The position numbers and the translations under genes were made by a program. From Thermoplasmata archaeon (GTDB taxonomy: Archaea; Thermoplasmatota; DAOVMN01): 6,125 nucleotides of DNA. The notes below the pieces were generated by a model. It saw only the letters and a list, made by a program, of their open reading frames with translations. It made no database searches and was not told where the DNA came from. Where the stretch lies: positions 1 to 6,125 of the forward strand of contig DAOVMN010000141.1 of assembly GCA_030630685.1 (NCBI GenBank), written 5' to 3'. This document shows positions 4,693 to 6,125 of the stretch, in pieces. Within the stretch, counting starts at the first letter, position 1. Each line of letters opens with the position of its first letter.

Positions 4693-6125
4693 AGGCGACC
4701 ACCCCTGCCCCGCCGATGGCTGCTGCCGTCATGGCGGGTGGGAGGAATGGGATCACGTCGGAGTCATCAGAATCGAATCGGCCCTCCACTGTTACGGAAT
4801 CATAAATCCCCTCATCTGTCGTTGAGCGTGCGGTGATCACCACTTTGAAGTCCTCTCCTTCCGTGGCGATGGTGGGGTCCTTTGTCAGGGTAAGTGAAAT
4901 GGTTTCTTTTTCACCCGGGTCAAGTGAGATCTGAAGGAAATCGAGGGCGGCATTCCAGCCCTGATAGCTTCCGGAAACGGTAAGATTATAGGTGTCTCCT
5001 ATGCTCCCGGTATTCTTTACAGTTAATGAGAGCACCGTCAGGTTCTTCCCATAGAGATCGATAGTGCGTTTTGAAGCAGTGATCTCCACGTCATAATCCT
5101 TCTTTAACCCATTACCGGATACGGTTACCACCCATGTGTAAAATTTGTCATTGCCGGAATCGGAGTCGTCCTCATGGTCCACGCGAGCGCTCACGCTATA
5201 GTTCTTTACCTCATTCGGGATATCCCATTTGAACTCTATGTCGATCTCGTCGTCCACCTCGATTATATCTTGGATGACCGGATTCTGGCTGTTGGTCGTC
5301 TTGTCCTTGAGCTTTTCTCCTCCAATCTTAATCCAGAGCGTGGCCGTATTTGCTTCCGCATCGGCAGAACCCACATTGGCTATTGTCACGGTAACCGTGG
5401 TTGTTTCCCCTGCCCTATTGTCGTCGTAGTCGATATAAGTTACTGTCAGGTCCGGCCTCAGGTCGATGGCCTCCTGATATTCGTCCGCTATGGAGACATC
5501 GTTGTCGTTCTCCCTTGTTTCAAGGACAGCACCATCAGGGTGGAATTTTCCATCGGGCCCCACTGTCTTGTAGGGACCAGCCTTGATGGGCTTGTCCGCA
5601 AAGACATAGATGTCATTCTCGCCAGCGGGGATGTTGTCCCATATCACCAAGACATCCGTGTACTGCCCTGTCGGGATGTTGTCCACCCTCTCCCTGGTGA
5701 GGAAATCACCTGCTACCTCTACCAGGGAATCGGCCTTGCCATTGTAGAACCACACATAGAACTCGTCTGTTTCGGCAGATCCGTCATTGTAGACCCTCAG
5801 GTTGATGTCTATGCTGTCTCCTTCCTCGATATCGCTGAGACCACCTTCGATGTAGAAGTAACGAGGATCATCGGTCACCCTGATATTCGGCTTGATGACC
5901 GTGAGGTTGAAGCCCAGGTAATCGACCTGGGTATTGTCGTTGTCCGAGGTTGCGGATATGGTGATGTCCGGATAAAATCCTTCGTCCTCGTCGATGTCCA
6001 CCATCACATAGAGTGTAATATCGATCCTGTCGCCCTTGCCCAGATAGGTATCTGCCGTAAGGTCCCCTGGCACAACGAGTTTATCCACCCTTTGATAGTC
6101 CTTGTCCTCGAACTCCATGGTCCAG
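4667..6125 (-). CDS. Extracellular CARDB/Ig-like sensor segment with membrane anchor (5' part of the split regulator; N terminus beyond the window)
   Basis: The frame enters from the right edge, with W-T before the first internal ATG at 6118, so the true start and any signal peptide lie outside. Counting from that ATG, 483 residues are visible: the end of one beta-sandwich (1-75); a CARDB-like module (about 77-175, with the hallmark NLRVYNDGSAETDEF); a second CARDB (about 222-334, TVTIANVGSADAEA); and a NEW3-like domain (about 343-447, LTVKNTGSIGDTYNLTVSG). A short acidic linker follows, then a transmembrane helix (about 456-477, starting IPFLPPAMTAAAIGG). Asp and Glu are abundant and Lys/Arg sparse, as expected for a secreted face. 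CARDB modules mediate adhesion or ligand binding outside the cell. In this frame translation ends in RRRRHL just after the helix, while the overlapping frame continues smoothly into DNA-binding domains. The domain families are judged from motif style and not from profile searches. Confidence 0.85.
   Translation of the reverse strand, partial: WTMEFEDKDYQRVDKLVVPGDLTADTYLGKGDRIDITLYVMVDIDEDEGFYPDITISATSDNDNTQVDYLGFNLTVIKPNIRVTDDPRYFYIEGGLSDIEEGDSIDINLRVYNDGSAETDEFYVWFYNGKADSLVEVAGDFLTRERVDNIPTGQYTDVLVIWDNIPAGENDIYVFADKPIKAGPYKTVGPDGKFHPDGAVLETRENDNDVSIADEYQEAIDLRPDLTVTYIDYDDNRAGETTTVTVTIANVGSADAEANTATLWIKIGGEKLKDKTTNSQNPVIQDIIEVDDEIDIEFKWDIPNEVKNYSVSARVDHEDDSDSGNDKFYTWVVTVSGNGLKKDYDVEITASKRTIDLYGKNLTVLSLTVKNTGSIGDTYNLTVSGSYQGWNAALDFLQISLDPGEKETISLTLTKDPTIATEGEDFKVVITARSTTDEGIYDSVTVEGRFDSDDSDVIPFLPPAMTAAAIGGAGVVACFRRRRHL
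4670..4728 (-). other. Frameshift zone joining the sensor and DNA-binding frames
   Basis: Both frames are open only between the regulator-frame stop (4729-4731) and the sensor-frame stop (4667-4669), so the change of frame must fall here. The minus strand reads GTC GCC TGC TTT CGC in the sensor frame. Dropping one C of the pair at 4694-4695 gives GTC GCT GCT TTC GCC GCC GTA, that is V-A-A-F-A-A-V. This continues the hydrophobic helix and runs into GIYEPWKF and the winged helices. The most economical explanation is a one-base insertion relative to an intact ancestral or true sequence. No long homopolymer or well-known slippery motif is seen at the site. Confidence 0.75.

Noticed and set aside
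4486..4836. A plus-strand frame of 116 codons over the frameshift region
   Set aside because: It lies antisense to two well-supported domains, has no recognisable motif, and its composition is that of a shadow frame.

Overview
The window looks archaeal, most likely a euryarchaeon of the Thermoplasmata or a relative. This rests on the gene types: CARDB-like extracellular modules joined to a membrane helix and tandem winged-helix domains, small C-terminal zinc ribbons, and a BRE/TATA-like promoter. It is an inference from style, not from a phylogenetic marker. All genes lie on the minus strand, so transcription runs from the right edge to the left.

Right part (4060-6125): an extracellular receptor-like segment of Ig-fold/CARDB modules ending in a transmembrane helix overlaps, in another frame, a tandem winged-helix regulator with a C-terminal zinc ribbon. 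The regulator frame has no ATG, GTG or TTG ahead of its first DNA-binding domain. Removing one C at about 4694-4695 joins the two frames into a membrane-tethered one-component transcription regulator. I read this as one gene split by a single-base frameshift (real, programmed, or a sequence error). Its N terminus lies beyond the window.

Middle (1054-3936): after a 123-base gap with a candidate promoter comes a 960-residue protein without a name I recognise. It has two copies of a SAP-like plus ComEA-type helix-hairpin-helix module (about 76% identical over 149 residues), a coiled coil of about 440 residues, and twin CxxC...CxxC zinc ribbons. The design suggests a DNA-binding structural or chromatin-organising protein with no ATPase head.

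Left part (269-1042): an 8-helix TSUP (TauE/SafE-type) anion transporter starts 11 bases after the coiled-coil gene's stop and is probably co-transcribed with it. Beyond it, 1-268 holds no convincing gene. It contains compact hairpins and an ATCCG/CGGAT-rich inverted-repeat element.

A functional link between the regulator and the two genes downstream is possible from order and orientation, but nothing in the sequence proves it.
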